Origin: a virus
Reading direction: 5' to 3' (one strand)
DNA length: 44,739 nucleotides
Virus record (IMG/VR): IMGVR_UViG_3300036851_000447
Coordinates: 1 to 44,739 of that record
Positions 26,421-34,500 of this stretch are shown here, piece by piece; position 1 is the first letter of the stretch, and every line of letters starts with the position of its first letter. The notes below the pieces were generated by a model. The model made no database searches. It was not told the DNA's origin and saw only the letters and a list, made by a program, of their open reading frames with translations. The translations under genes were made by a program, and so were the position numbers.

Positions 26421-26585
26421 CTACTTCTTCGGCTTCGCCGAGGCGTCCTCGCGAGTTGTGCCGCGTTCGGTTGCGGGCTTCACCGGCTCGACCGAGCCGC
26501 CCTCGGCGGCCTTGCGCTGCCGGTCCCGCTCCTCCTTGGCGGCCTTCTCGTCCTGTGCGAGATGGGTGTAGTCGTTGTCCTCCAT
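26421..26585 (-). CDS. 54-aa charged small protein
   Basis: Minus-strand frame from ATG at 26585 to TAG at 26421, with an excellent AGGAGG site that overlaps the stop of the preceding minus gene. The 54 residues are very hydrophilic and mostly Lys, Glu, Asp, Arg and Ala, predicted as helix then disorder, ending KPKK. It resembles no known family. Last gene of a three-gene minus-strand unit. Confidence 0.6.
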   Translation of the reverse strand: MEDNDYTHLAQDEKAAKEERDRQRKAAEGGSVEPVKPATERGTTREDASAKPKK

Positions 26586-26595
26586 GTCGATCCTC

Positions 26596-26856
26596 CTACT
26601 TCGCGAGCCGAGGATCAGTCTCGCGACCAGAATTCACGGCACCAGACGGCATGTCGTGGCCGTACGCCATCTCGATCGCCCGTGTCACCACGTCGGCTGG
26701 CGAGGACTGCTGGATGGACGCCTGGCCGATGATTCGGCCCCATGTCGCGTCATCGACCTCGATGGAGTTCTTGACGGCCTTGTCCTCCGTGGACAACTTC
26801 CGCGGATGGCTGAGCTTGTCGGGGCCATCGACGGCGCCCTGCGTGGTGCGGACCAT
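26596..26856 (-). CDS. possible ribbon-helix-helix regulator
   Basis: An 86-residue minus-strand protein with ATG at 26856 and a GGAGG site. Residues 30-65 read as a strand (NSIEVDD) followed by two helices (ATWGRIIGQAS and SPADVVTRAIEMAYG), the layout of CopG/Arc-type ribbon-helix-helix repressors. If so it may control its own divergent promoter region or structural genes. The motif match is by eye and the flanks are disordered. Middle gene of the minus-strand unit. Confidence 0.5.
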   Translation of the reverse strand: MVRTTQGAVDGPDKLSHPRKLSTEDKAVKNSIEVDDATWGRIIGQASIQQSSPADVVTRAIEMAYGHDMPSGAVNSGRETDPRLAK

Positions 26857-26858
26857 GA

Positions 26859-27035
26859 CTATGCCTCCGGTCGGTCAGGGCGCGTGGGCTCCTGACCCGG
26901 CTTCTCGACTGAGGGGGTCGTGTCGCGGGTGACGGCCTGCTCGCTCTCGGGCGTCTTCACGTCCTTGACGGCATCGGCGGTCTTCTCGCGCTGATGGGCG
27001 AGATCGTCGGCGATCTCTTTCGGGCTGTCGGCCAT
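26859..27035 (-). CDS. 58-aa charged small protein
   Basis: First gene of the minus-strand unit, from ATG at 27035 (GGGAGAA site) to TAG at 26859. An in-frame ATG at 27062 would add nine residues but has no Shine-Dalgarno. The protein is helical and charged in the first half (IADDLAHQREKTADAVKD) and Pro/Thr/Glu-rich in the second. No family recognised. Confidence 0.55.
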   Translation of the reverse strand: MADSPKEIADDLAHQREKTADAVKDVKTPESEQAVTRDTTPSVEKPGQEPTRPDRPEA

Positions 27036-27117
27036 TGCTTTCTCCCTGTGCTTCGCGGTCACTTGCCGCGGTTAGAGCCTAACAGTCACCATGTCAGACA
27101 GTAGTACGGAGGTGGTC
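27036..27117. promoter_or_regulatory. divergent intergenic region with small palindrome
   Basis: This 82-base region separates the minus-strand unit from the plus-strand connector gene. It holds GTTAG-AGC-CTAAC (27071-27083). On the minus strand the palindrome is followed by the Shine-Dalgarno of the 58-aa gene, and TGTTAGGCT could be an extended -10 element. Both promoters and an operator for the ribbon-helix-helix-like protein may lie here, but no clear -35 box is seen. Confidence 0.3.
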
Positions 27118-28029
27118 GTGGCCGGTCAGTCGTATCTCAGCCCAAAGCGCTACGCCCTTGGGGGCTACGGGATCGACACGGACTCGTTCACGAACGCCCA
27201 GCTTCGCCAGAAGCTCATCCAGGCGTCTTCGCAGGCCGATGCCTGGTGCAACCGCTCGATGAATCCCGAGCGCTCGGACATGCGCGGCGGAACGATCGTC
27301 GGCGAGCAGCACTCGTGGCCGGTGCAGGACCCCTATGTCCCCCTGCCGGGCGGCCGGCGCGTCTACCTCAACTCCGGGCCGATCCAGTCGGTCGAGAACT
27401 TCGCGATCCAGTTCACCAACTCCTGGTCGATGACGCTGCCGCCGGGAAACCTGTTCATCAACGCGACCGAGGGCTACATCGAGATCGTGGCGACCCAACC
27501 GACGATCCTCGGCTATCCGCCGGTCGGCATCTGGTTCGGCCTCTCGGAGCCGGTCCTGTCGGTCGATTACACCTACGGCTGGCGGTTCGTCGTGACCGGT
27601 GACCCGCTGGAGGCCGACAGCCCCAACCTCTACTACGCGAGCCACGGCAACTGGCTGTCAAGCGTCGCCCCGGAGGTCACGGTCGCGGGCGTCGTGATCG
27701 ACCCTGACGACTACACCGTCAACTACGACGACGGCTCGATCCTGTTCGACAGCGGCTCCGAACCGGGCCCCGGCGAGGAAGTCCTCGCGGGCTACACCTA
27801 CACGCTGCCGGAAGCCATCCCCGATGCAGTCGGAATCATCGCGACCGACCGGATGGGCCAGAGCGCGGTCGCCCGGCGGGGCATGGTCGGCCTGTCGTCC
27901 CTGCGCGTGGCCGAGGTGTCGCTGACGCAGATGCAGCCGGGCTCGGCCGGGATCACCCGCAACGGCGTGACCATTCCGGCCTCGGCTGCTCAACTGCTCG
28001 CCCCGTACGCCCTCGGGCGCATCGGCTGA
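27118..28029 (+). CDS. head-tail connector (adaptor) protein, putative
   Basis: About 303 residues from GTG 27118, which has GGAGGTGG five bases upstream. ATG 27091 in the same frame lacks a site and adds nine residues. The first 50 residues (TNAQLRQKLIQASSQADAWCNRSM) form helices as in gp6/gp15-like adaptors that bind the portal. The remainder is a beta-rich Tyr/Trp/Asp-containing expansion unusual for that family. Its place directly after the capsid gene block and before the stopper and gp10-like genes supports the role. Moderate confidence. Confidence 0.6.
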   Translation: MAGQSYLSPKRYALGGYGIDTDSFTNAQLRQKLIQASSQADAWCNRSMNPERSDMRGGTIVGEQHSWPVQDPYVPLPGGRRVYLNSGPIQSVENFAIQFTNSWSMTLPPGNLFINATEGYIEIVATQPTILGYPPVGIWFGLSEPVLSVDYTYGWRFVVTGDPLEADSPNLYYASHGNWLSSVAPEVTVAGVVIDPDDYTVNYDDGSILFDSGSEPGPGEEVLAGYTYTLPEAIPDAVGIIATDRMGQSAVARRGMVGLSSLRVAEVSLTQMQPGSAGITRNGVTIPASAAQLLAPYALGRIG

Positions 28030-28030
28030 G

Positions 28031-28048
28031 TGTCTTTGCGTAAAGACA
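28031..28048 (+). other. perfect hairpin abutting a Shine-Dalgarno
   Basis: TGTCTTT (28031-28037) and AAAGACA (28042-28048) form a perfect 7-bp stem around GCGT. It is followed at once by GGGAGGA, the ribosome site of the gene at 28059. It could tune ribosome access or be a protein-binding operator; AT-rich for this window. Confidence 0.4.
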
Positions 28049-28058
28049 GGGAGGATTG

Positions 28059-28430
28059 ATGTCGCTCCTGTCCGCCTCTGAGATCGCCGCGGTGCAGGGC
28101 ATCGCCGAATCCGGCATGGTCACGTCCGTCGCGATCTACCACGGCGCCACGACCCAGACCGACAACGGCCAGAAGTGGGGCTACCCGGCGTCGCCGGACC
28201 TGACGACCACCGGCTGGCTGCGGGAGATCACCCCATCGTCGGCGAAGCTGGACGTGCATGACGGCCAGACGGCGATCAGCGAGACGCACCGCCTGTTCCT
28301 GCGGGTCGGGACGGATGCCCGGACCGGCGACAAGATCGTCATCGCCGGGCTCGACTACATCTGCCAGCGGACGAACGTCGGGGACACGTACCCGGCTGCG
28401 CTGGTCTGCTGGCTGCGGCGGCAAGCCTGA
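28059..28430 (+). CDS. head closure/stopper-like protein, putative
   Basis: A 123-residue protein after a strong GGGAGGA site. Its second half is beta-rich (LFLRVGTDARTGDKIVIAGLDYICQ) like the small barrel of head-closure proteins that cap the connector once DNA is packaged. The order adaptor, stopper, gp10-like, tail terminator in this block matches siphoviruses. Its stop overlaps the next ATG. The identity comes mostly from context and size. Confidence 0.6.
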   Translation: MSLLSASEIAAVQGIAESGMVTSVAIYHGATTQTDNGQKWGYPASPDLTTTGWLREITPSSAKLDVHDGQTAISETHRLFLRVGTDARTGDKIVIAGLDYICQRTNVGDTYPAALVCWLRRQA

Positions 28431-29188
28431 TGGCCGGAGCGTGGCTCGACATCGGCGGGATCAAGCAGCGCATCCGGCAGGGCGAGCGCTCGGCCCTGGA
28501 GGAGGTCGGCGATGCGCTGGCCTCGGATGCCCGGCGCCGGGCCCCGATCAGGAAGGTCTTTCGCGAGCCCAAGGGCTACCGCCGGAAATTCCGCCGCCTG
28601 ACGCCGGTCGAGCAGCGGATCGCCACCGCGCGGGCCGAGAGTTACTACCGGACCGTCCAGCCCAACGAGTTCAAGCGGCGCCGGGCAGTTGCCCACATTC
28701 GCAACTACGCGACCGTCGCTTCGCCGCGCCACGGCTCGGCCAACGCGCTCAACCGGTCCAACCGCCTGCGGACCCTCGGCTACGAGCGGCAGGGGCGCTT
28801 CACCGCGGCGCAGCCGGGTGTCGTCCGTCTTCCCGGTCGGAGGACGGGCGGCTTCGAGCCCGGCTCAGCGCTGTCGTCGCATCTCACGGCCCGTGGTCGC
28901 TACGAGATCAAGTCGGGCCGGGCGATCCACCGCGAGCCGACAGCATCGGGCCATACCCGCGTCCGCGTCGGCGGCGCCCTGAAGGCGTCGATCGAGAGCG
29001 AGGGCGTCACGGAGACCAATTCAGGGCAGAAGGTCACGGTCACGGCCGCGATCAGGTACGCGAAGTTCGTCGAATTCCCGACGATCCATAACGCGGCCCA
29101 GCCGTTCATGCGGCCGGCCCTCCATGCCATGCGCGACGCGATCCCCAAGATCGCCGCCACGCACATCAATCGAGCGCTGCGAGGCTGA
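28430..29188 (+). CDS. HK97 gp10-like tail completion protein
   Basis: A 252-residue protein in ATGA overlap with the stopper. The ends match the HK97 gp10-like family: an N-terminal helix (ALEEVGDALASDARRRAP, 24-41), then GGALKASIESE, a strand pair (VTVTAAIRYAKFVEFPT) and a final NAAQPFMRPALHAMRDAIPKI helix. Between them lies a basic insertion of about 110 residues (Arg/Tyr/Ser-rich), making it longer than usual. It should join head to tail. Confidence 0.75.
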   Translation: MAGAWLDIGGIKQRIRQGERSALEEVGDALASDARRRAPIRKVFREPKGYRRKFRRLTPVEQRIATARAESYYRTVQPNEFKRRRAVAHIRNYATVASPRHGSANALNRSNRLRTLGYERQGRFTAAQPGVVRLPGRRTGGFEPGSALSSHLTARGRYEIKSGRAIHREPTASGHTRVRVGGALKASIESEGVTETNSGQKVTVTAAIRYAKFVEFPTIHNAAQPFMRPALHAMRDAIPKIAATHINRALRG

Positions 29189-29192
29189 TCGG

Positions 29193-29657
29193 ATGGCACT
29201 GATCGTCCCGTGGCCCAGCGTCCGCCAAGCCCTCATCCGAGCCCTCCGGGCAAACCTCGTCCTCGCGGCGGGCCTGCCCGGTGACTGGAGTGAAGGCGCG
29301 GCGCCTCCGAAGGCCGACTATCCCCTCGGTGTCATCGCCCTCGTCCCGTCCCCGTCGCTCTACGACTGGTCGGGCGTGGTCCATGACCTCCTGGTCGATA
29401 TCGTGATCTTTGCGGAGGATGCGGGCGAGGCAGCCAGCCTCGACCAGCTCGCGTTCACGACGTTGCAGGACGCCCGTCTTGCCGTGACCGGGCTGACCAG
29501 CCTCGGATGTCGTCGCACGGGCAACCTCTCGTTGCAGGACGTGAACGACCAGGGCACAGCAGTCTTCGAGGTCGGGGGAACGTGGCGGATCAGAGTTGCG
29601 CAGTCCAATCCGGCGGCGCAGACCCTCATCGTCACGGGTGACTCGACCATCGGCTAA
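29193..29657 (+). CDS. tail terminator protein (DUF3168-like)
   Basis: A 154-residue protein from ATG 29193. The pattern WPSVRQALIRALRANLVLA followed by DLLVDIVIFAEDAGEAASLDQLAFTTLQDARLAVTG resembles DUF3168-type tail terminators that stop tube growth and join it to the connector. The last 40 residues give a long strand pair. It directly precedes the tail tube gene, as expected for a siphovirus. Confidence 0.65.
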   Translation: MALIVPWPSVRQALIRALRANLVLAAGLPGDWSEGAAPPKADYPLGVIALVPSPSLYDWSGVVHDLLVDIVIFAEDAGEAASLDQLAFTTLQDARLAVTGLTSLGCRRTGNLSLQDVNDQGTAVFEVGGTWRIRVAQSNPAAQTLIVTGDSTIG

Positions 29658-29675
29658 GGCCGAAGAAAGGACATC

Positions 29676-30107
29676 GTGGCCGCAAACTCAGACGTTCGGC
29701 TTCCAGGCACGAACGGCGCGATCTATCTCGGCGGCGCGGCCAGCGGCGGTGGCACTCGTGTCGCAGCCAAGACCGGCTTCACCTTCAGCAACACCCGCGA
29801 CTTCTTCGACGGCTCGGCGTTCGGCGACTCCAACAAGCGTTGGTTCGGCGGACTTCGGGACGCCCAGGGAACGTGGGAGGGCCTGTACGACGCCTCGGGC
29901 GACAACCTCGTCATCGCGTCAGCCCTCGGCCCGCAGCTCATCTACATCTACGCCGACGACGACACCGGCGGATCGTCGATCGGCCTCTACGAGGTGGCCC
30001 ACGGCTCGGGCTACATCGACGGTACCGTCAACGTCAGCCTCAACGACATGGCGAAGGCATCGGGCAACTTCCGTGCCGCGGCCAACTGGGACATCTTCGA
30101 CGGTTGA
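29676..30107 (+). CDS. major tail (tube) protein
   Basis: A 143-residue protein starting at GTG 29676 after GAAAGGA. It is Gly/Ser/Asp-rich with strand patterns (RLPGTNGAIYLGG, PQLIYIYADDD, YIDGTVNVSLND) suitable for a tube subunit. It is followed by a strong hairpin that may set high expression and precedes the chaperone and tape measure genes. The small size is at the low end for a tube protein. Assigned by position and composition. Confidence 0.7.
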   Translation: MAANSDVRLPGTNGAIYLGGAASGGGTRVAAKTGFTFSNTRDFFDGSAFGDSNKRWFGGLRDAQGTWEGLYDASGDNLVIASALGPQLIYIYADDDTGGSSIGLYEVAHGSGYIDGTVNVSLNDMAKASGNFRAAANWDIFDG

Positions 30108-30130
30108 TCCGTCGGGAACCTAACTGAATA

Positions 30131-30192
30131 ACCGACCCCCTTCGTGTGGTAGGTTTGCCTGAGCACTCCTGCTGCACGAAGGGGGTTTCGGT
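30131..30192 (+). terminator. strong hairpin after tail tube gene
   Basis: CCCCCTTCGTG (30136-30146) and CACGAAGGGGG (30175-30185) form a perfect 11-bp stem. An outer ACCGA/TCGGT pair (30131-30135, 30188-30192) extends it. Only TTT follows the inner stem, so it is a weak or partial intrinsic terminator, possibly giving more tube than downstream transcripts or protecting the 3' end of the tube mRNA. The loop is 28 bases. Confidence 0.6.
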
Positions 30193-30207
30193 CTATGGAG
30201 GGAAACA

Positions 30208-30636
30208 ATGGCCGGTGACGCGCCCGTCATCCGCGGGCCCGACGACATCCGCAACCTGACCGCGAAGTTCCGTACGGACCGCGGCTCGCACTTCGCCGTC
30301 ATCCGGGGGCGGGACGGCTTCATCACCGCCGCCGCCGGAGCCAAGGTCGCCATCTTCTCCAGATGGCGGATCGAGCATTCGGGCAACAAGCCCGACGGCA
30401 CGCCGCGGCATCGCTTCCGGGGCCAGTTCTCGTGGGTCAACGAGCCGCTGATGAACATGGTCACGAGCGGCAAACTCAAAGGCCGCGTGATCCTCCAGGG
30501 CAAGTTCAAGAACGGCGCCGAGAACGTGGACATCCTCGGCTGGGCGGAGTGGCGCATGGAGAACGGCGTCCTGACGCTCGAAGACATCTACCAAGTCGAG
30601 GGCGTGAAGTTCCGCCCGATCGACGACACGCGATGA
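30208..30636 (+). CDS. hypothetical tail-region protein, 142 aa
   Basis: Starts at ATG 30208 after a GGAGGGAAA site, just past the hairpin. The protein is basic and beta-rich (RGSHFAVIRGRDGF, KVAIFSRWRIEH, FRGQFSWVNE, VILQGKF, ENVDILGWAEW), with a repeating strand layout that resembles tail tube-like domains. It could be a second, minor tube-type protein or a chaperone partner. The next gene overlaps its stop. Confidence 0.55.
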   Translation: MAGDAPVIRGPDDIRNLTAKFRTDRGSHFAVIRGRDGFITAAAGAKVAIFSRWRIEHSGNKPDGTPRHRFRGQFSWVNEPLMNMVTSGKLKGRVILQGKFKNGAENVDILGWAEWRMENGVLTLEDIYQVEGVKFRPIDDTR

Positions 30637-30833
30637 ACTTCGATCACGCCAAGTACGGCGACCTCATCGAGGGCCCGGACGGCGTCTTCATGGTTCTCTA
30701 CCGCCGCCCCAGCGTCAATGAAGTACGTGCGGTCAGGATTCGGGATAACCCATCGAATCGAATAGGCGATCTCATCTACCTGACGCGCCTCTATCCGGGC
30801 CAGTGGCTCGACACAGACAAGAGAGGGACCTAG
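30633..30833 (+). CDS. hypothetical protein, 66 aa
   Basis: An ATGA overlap at 30633 and a stop two bases before the chaperone start make this a tight member of the tail operon. The 66 residues are beta-rich (DGVFMVLYRRPSV, VRAVRIRD, IGDLIYLTRLYPGQW), possibly a small SH3-like barrel. Slightly lower GC than its neighbours around 30710-30770. Function unknown. Confidence 0.55.
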   Translation: MNFDHAKYGDLIEGPDGVFMVLYRRPSVNEVRAVRIRDNPSNRIGDLIYLTRLYPGQWLDTDKRGT

Positions 30834-30835
30834 CG

Positions 30836-31198
30836 ATGGCAGCGAAGACCGACAAGCCGAACGGCGTTGAGCACAAGATGGGGGACGTGATCGAGCGAGG
30901 GGCCCTCGATGACGGCCGGCCTTTCCACGACATCTTCCTCGGCGAGGGCAAGACCTATCGGGTCACGCGCATCTGGGTCAAGGACGCCGACGCGGCGTGG
31001 GACGCCAGCCAGTTGCCGGATGACAAGGGCTTCAATCCGCGGCTCAACAGCCGCCTCCGCCTCGCGTCGTCCATCGTCGATCCGGCGACCACCATCGACG
31101 ACTTCGATCGCCTGACCGAGGTCGAGTTGTCGGCCCTGTTCCGGGGCTTCGGTCGCCTGAACGAACTGCCGCGGGCGGACGACTCGGGAAACGCCTGA
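30836..31198 (+). CDS. tail assembly chaperone, short form (gpG-like)
   Basis: A 120-residue protein directly upstream of the frameshift site and tape measure gene, in the place of lambda gpG. It starts at ATG 30836 after GAGAGGGAC. The sequence is acidic at its end (NELPRADDSGNA) and helical near residues 88-112. Ribosomes that do not slip stop at TGA 31196. Together with the extended form below it should chaperone the tape measure protein during tail assembly. Confidence 0.75.
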   Translation: MAAKTDKPNGVEHKMGDVIERGALDDGRPFHDIFLGEGKTYRVTRIWVKDADAAWDASQLPDDKGFNPRLNSRLRLASSIVDPATTIDDFDRLTEVELSALFRGFGRLNELPRADDSGNA

Positions 31199-31231
31199 CG
31201 GCCTCCGCCGCCAAGAAGCGGCGCGAGGCCG
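31186..31231 (+). promoter_or_regulatory. programmed -1 ribosomal frameshift signal
   Basis: The heptamer GGGAAAC (31186-31192) is read as G-GGA-AAC in the chaperone frame, exactly the X-XXY-YYZ layout. Six bases later a stem of 13 bp starts: CGGCCTC (31199-31205) with GAGGCCG (31225-31231) and CGCCGC (31206-31211) with GCGGCG (31218-31223), a bulged C at 31224 and the loop CAAGAA. Slippage moves ribosomes into the frame ending at 31515. Lambda uses the related GGGAAAG at the same place in its tail genes. Confidence 0.88.
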
Positions 31232-31515
31232 GTCATCCCGATCGGTTCTATCTCACCTCCTTCGAGGAAGGGCGCGCGTCCCTCGCCCGGTGGTGGCGGA
31301 CGATCCCGTCTGCCCTGTCGGCACCGGGCGTCACGGCCTACGACCTCGCGGTCATGGCCGAGTTCCGCGAACGTGTCGTCGCCGCAGAGGCGGAACTCCA
31401 GCGCAAGCTGAAGTACGGCCTGCCCATCGACGACAACACCCGGCGCCACCGGGGCCGCGGCCCGAAGCCCGGCGATACCATCGAGCACGGCGGCAAGAGA
31501 GCCGTCGAGTGGTGA
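31192..31515 (+). CDS. tail assembly chaperone, frameshift extension (gpT-like part)
   Basis: An open frame, -1 relative to the upstream gene, with no usable start codon near its beginning. After slippage on GGGAAAC the ribosome reads CGC-CTG-ACG and continues for 107 residues to TGA 31513-31515, giving a fusion of about 226 residues. The extension is basic (KKRREAGHP), contains DRFYLTSFEEG and WWRTIPSAL and a helix YDLAVMAEFRERVVAAEAELQ. This is the gpGT-type chaperone that binds the tape measure protein. The tape measure gene follows 12 bases later. Confidence 0.85.
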   Translation, partial: RLTASAAKKRREAGHPDRFYLTSFEEGRASLARWWRTIPSALSAPGVTAYDLAVMAEFRERVVAAEAELQRKLKYGLPIDDNTRRHRGRGPKPGDTIEHGGKRAVEW

Positions 31516-31527
31516 GAGGAGGTAGCC

Positions 31528-34500
31528 GTGGCTGAGGAGTCAGAGCAGGTCGGCGGCATCTCCATCGGTGCGTCCATCGACGACAGCCAGGTCGATGCCG
31601 GGCTGAACGCGCTTCTCGCCAAGATGGAGGCTGCCTCCAAGCGCCTCTCGGCCGCCCTCTCCATCCAGCCGGGCATCAGTGGCGCTCCGGGCGCCGGCGC
31701 GGCGCCACGGGCCCAGCAGCCCGCCAAGATCACGTTCGGGGCGGCAGCCCGGCAGGGCGCCCAGGGCAGCGAGGCGTCGGCCTTCACCCGCCGGGTCAAC
31801 GAGGAGCTTGCCAAGAACGGCCAGGCCCTCGTGGATGGCGTGGTCGTCCAGATCGACAAGGCGAAGCAGCAGACCGTCCAGCAGGTCAGCCGGGCCGTCA
31901 ACACGGGGACCGGCCAGCAGGCGACCTCGATCGCCGTCAACCTCGACCCGAGCGAGTTCCGCGAGCAGTTCGCGTCGTTCCTCGGCGACCTGAAGTCGAT
32001 GATGGCGCAGGCGTCGCAGATGGCGACCATCAGCCCTCAACTCGATGACGACAGTCCCGGTGGGGGCGGTGCGAAGTCAAAGAAGTCCCGGCGCAAGAAC
32101 ATCCGCGACCGCTCGATCGGTACCGAGGCCGACCCGAACCGCATCTACACGTTCGACCCGGCGGTCTACGCCGAGGAAGACGCCGTCCGCGAAGGGAAGG
32201 CCAACCAGCAGCGGCAGGCCGCTCTGACGGCCCACGAGCGCCGCCGCACCAGCACCTCGGATGCCGAGCAGCGCTTCCTCAATGCCATCTCGGCGCCGAC
32301 CACGTCGGGTGGCTTCGAGCAGGACCTCCGCGAACTGTCCTACGAGGCCCAGCACGAGGGCAGCGCCGGGCGCACATCGTCCACGTTCGCCGGGAACACG
32401 CGGACCCCAGCCCAGATTGCCGCGTTCCGCGAGGAGGAGGAGCGCCGCGCCAACCAGCAGGCTCCGCGCCGGTTCAGCGCCGCCGAGCAGGCCGAACTGG
32501 AGCGCCGCCGGGCCCGGACATCGGTTTCGGGGGCTGATCGTTACCAGCTTCCATCCGAGCGACCCGGTCGCGCTGGCACTGGCGGCGGCCGGGCTGTCAG
32601 GACGACCGAGGAGGACCTTGCTCGCCGGTCGGAGCAGCAGATCGCGATCAGCGAATCGCAGCGCCTCACCGCGGCCCGGACCTCGCGAACCTTCGCCTCG
32701 GGCCTCGGCGGGTTCTTCCTCGGCCAGACCCGCCAGCAGGCCGAGGCGGCATCCACGCTGCGGCGCAACGAGCAGGAACTCGCCATCGCCCGGCGGCGCC
32801 TGAACGACCCCGAGATCATCCGCAACACCCGCTCCTACCGGCAGGCGCAGGAGGAAGTCGCGGTCGCCGAGAACAAGGTCGCCGCGTCGCTCCAGAAGGT
32901 CCAGTCGTTCACCTCCGGCACGTCGGCGGCCCGGACCCTCGCCGCGGTCACGGTGGCGGGCGCGGCATTCGGGCTCGGCCTGAAGGCGGTTGATTTCGTC
33001 ATCGCCTCGGTCGGCGCGGGCCTCTCCAACCTGATCGAAATCCAGACCGGCTTCGTCGGCACCTCGTCGCGGGTGACGGGTGAACTGGCGAAGCAGACGA
33101 GCGCCCTCCACGGCAACGTCGATGCCGTGCTCGCCAATGCCGAGGCCAACGCGGGCCTGTCCACGGCGGGTGCAGATGCGGTCAACAGCCAGTTGCGCCT
33201 TGCGACCCAGATCAAGGCGGGCGCACTGGCCCAGCAGCAGGCATCCGACCTGTTCCGGGCGGCGCAGGGTGCCGGTGGAGCCCAGAACGGCCTGACCGGC
33301 GGCTTCGGCGGCCTGTTCGGAACGAGCCTGTTCGGCCAGCAGTTGGGCGGCGGTCGCGGTCTCTCGGAACTGATCCAGGAGGATGTGTCGTCCCTGTCCG
33401 GCAAGCGCGGCGAGAACCCGCTGGCGGGCATCAGCCAAGGGCTGTCCTATGTCCTCAACAAGGATGTCCGCGACACCGTCGATGATCTGGCCCGCCAGCA
33501 GGGTCGCCCGACTCCGGGCGCGCCCTTCGAGGCGGCCCTTCGCTACAACCCGATCCTCGGTCCGGTGGTCGGTGCAGTCGCGCCGCCGTCGGGGCAGCGG
33601 CAGGGTGTCGGTACCTTGGGCGAGCGGGGCCCTGCCCCAGCCGGCGGCGACGAACTGACCGCCTACCTCAACGACCTGACCGCTGCCGCAGATCGGGGGG
33701 CCTCGGCGACCGACCATGCCTCGCGGGTGCAGGTCGTCTACACCTCGAACACCGAGGAAGTGGCCCGCGCCGCCACTGCCGCCGCCGCGGCCGGGGATGC
33801 CTACGGCGTGACGCTGGCTCGCCAGTCGGGCGTCGTCCTGAAGCTCAACGGTGAGGTGGCCGATACCGCCGAGGAGTACAAGAAGGCGCTGGAGCAGATC
33901 GCCGTCGGCCGGTCACGGATCGACCCCGACGTGCTGCGCCGCCAGTTCGAGTTCGAGATGCCCGCGATCATCGCCGGGGCCGCTCGCCAGCAGAACTTCG
34001 CCCTCAACCAGCAGCAGCCATCGCAGGCAGCCCTCGGCAACCTCGCCCAGCCGCTTCTCCCGGTCGGTACCGGCATCGCGGCCAATGCCGACGAGCAGCA
34101 GCGTCTCGTGGCGGGCCAGCAGCGGAGCACCGAACTCCAGAAGCAACTCAACGACTACTACGCGGAGGGCCGACAGGTCATCGAGGACACGTACCGCCCG
34201 GCGATCGTCGCCAACTTCGGCGAAGCGGCGGGCGCGGCGTTCGACGAAGTCCTCGGCAAGATCACTGCCAACGGCCAGGAGATCGCCAAAATCCAGGCCG
34301 GGATCAGCAACGAGCAGGCCGCCTACCAGACGGCCCAGTACAACTTCCAGCTCCAGATCGCCAAGCGGACCCTGTCCGACATCGGTGGCCTGACCGGCAA
34401 GAACTTCGGCGCGGGCGAGAGCTATCTCGGGACCCTCGAACGGCAGAACCTCGCCCTGTCGCGGCAAGGCCAACTGCTCCAGTTCAACCTGTCCCAGCGC

